DNA from: Deltaproteobacteria bacterium
GTDB lineage: Bacteria; Bdellovibrionota; FAC87; UBA2466
DNA: 64,000 bases
Direction: 5' to 3'
Assembly: GCA_900299195.1 (NCBI GenBank)
Contig: OMIX01000033.1
Span: forward strand, 1 to 64,000
The notes under the pieces are model-generated. The model did not search any database. It was not told where the DNA came from and saw only the letters and a program-made list of their open reading frames with translations. Below, piece by piece: positions 63,611 through 64,000 of this stretch. The position numbers were made by a program, and so were the translations under genes. Position 1 is the first letter of the stretch. Every line of letters begins with the position of its first letter.

Positions 63611-64000
63611 AATGCCTTTTGAATATCGATCACCGCTTCGCGACCTGCGCCTGTCGAAACCAGATTGATTCGAGTTCCTGTAAAGTTTTCAATAAACCTC
63701 AAGTAGTTTTGCAGGGATTGAGGAATGTCCTGAGGGTTTCTCACTTGAGTTAAATCCTCATTCCATCCTGGCAAAGTTTCGTACACGGGTTTTACTTTTG
63801 AAAGTATCGAGGTATCTGCAGGAATGGTATGGATGCGTTTCCCCTGATACTCATAAGCGATACAAACTTTTAGTTCGGAGATTCCGGAAAGCACATCGGC
63901 TTTGGTAATGGCGAGGTTTTTGATTCCCGAAACTTGAACCGCATATTTCACAGCCACTAAGTCTAGCCAACCGCAACGCCGGGGTCGTCCCGTTGTGGCT
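63607..64000 (-). CDS. purA: Adenylosuccinate synthetase, C-terminal part (5' end outside window)
   Basis: The minus-strand frame is open to the right edge: it begins TTGRPRRCGWLDLVAVKYA and goes on IKNLAITKADVLSGISELKVCIAYEY, closing with DIPQSLQNYLRFIENFTGTRINLVSTGAGREAVI. These are conserved C-terminal motifs of PurA, which converts IMP, GTP and aspartate to adenylosuccinate in AMP synthesis. The GTP-binding N-terminal part is beyond the window. Confidence 0.93.
   Translation of the reverse strand, partial: ATTGRPRRCGWLDLVAVKYAVQVSGIKNLAITKADVLSGISELKVCIAYEYQGKRIHTIPADTSILSKVKPVYETLPGWNEDLTQVRNPQDIPQSLQNYLRFIENFTGTRINLVSTGAGREAVIDIQKAF

Noticed and set aside
1-64000. CRISPR arrays, tRNA/rRNA genes, insertion sequences, prophage genes
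   Set aside because: All intergenic gaps are under about 220 bases and none shows repeats, integrase or transposase genes, or cloverleaf pairing by eye.

Overview
The window is a gene-dense stretch of a Gram-negative bacterial chromosome. It holds about 52 protein genes on both strands and no gap above about 220 bases (the longest, 48217-48434, is a putative promoter region). I saw no tRNA, rRNA, CRISPR array, insertion sequence or phage gene. The mix suggests a deltaproteobacterial or Bdellovibrionota-like organism: two type IV pilus retraction ATPases, bactofilin, outer-membrane proteins, the PrkA/YeaH/SpoVR set, acyl-CoA carboxylase plus methylmalonyl-CoA mutase, a full nucleoside-degrading operon, and frequent GTG/TTG starts. 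This assignment is an inference from gene content; no marker phylogeny could be run.

Layout. 1-2198 (minus): the 3'-truncated end of a membrane glycosyltransferase and a secreted isoaspartyl peptidase. 2314-5151: pgpA-recA-pilT, with recA and pilT overlapping out of frame. 5234-13110: a lysine 2,3-aminomutase-like radical SAM enzyme, a lipoprotein-pfkA pair, a CoA-transferase, two tRNA-dihydrouridine synthases and a queuosine-precursor transporter. 13236-15365: a metzincin lipoprotein. 15526-19318: a four-gene 3-acylamino-sugar/glycan operon. 19359-24239 (minus): exporter, M14 carboxypeptidase, FHA-TPR protein, bactofilin and a single-pass membrane protein, divergent from murJ. 25980-32436: methylmalonyl-CoA mutase, leucine dehydrogenase, a cystathionine lyase/synthase, a QEGLA-motif protein and an rRNA methyltransferase. 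32445-39653: two outer-membrane beta-barrel paralogues, an App1-type lipid phosphatase, a PsbP-like protein, a TolC-type channel and a ChaN-like protein. 39770-43328: a three-subunit biotin-dependent acyl-CoA carboxylase. 43451-48216: HAD-UbiA fusion, O-antigen-polymerase-like protein and an AftB-like GT-C glycosyltransferase. 48435-49940: a second pilT with a proline-rich tail. 50282-56094: deoC-deoB-deoA-punA-cdd-amidohydrolase operon. 56277-60972: prkA-yeaH-spoVR. 61086-64000: gdhA, a MORN-repeat protein and the end of purA.

How the genes fit together. The acyl-CoA carboxylase and mutase form most of a propionyl-CoA to succinyl-CoA route; leucine dehydrogenase could supply branched-chain carbon. 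The deo/pun/cdd operon would turn nucleosides into bases plus pentose that enters glycolysis. The bactofilin-FHA/TPR-carboxypeptidase genes facing murJ look like an envelope or cell-shape module. The 43451-48216 cluster resembles the mycobacterial decaprenyl-phospho-arabinose genes (ubiA beside aftB) and sits next to a pilus ATPase, which raises the possibility of lipid-linked-pentose glycosylation of a surface structure.

Most notable points: yeaH (DUF444) is broken by an apparent one-base frameshift; five of nine convergent gene junctions overlap by exactly 4 bases through shared stop codons; and two genes look leaderless.
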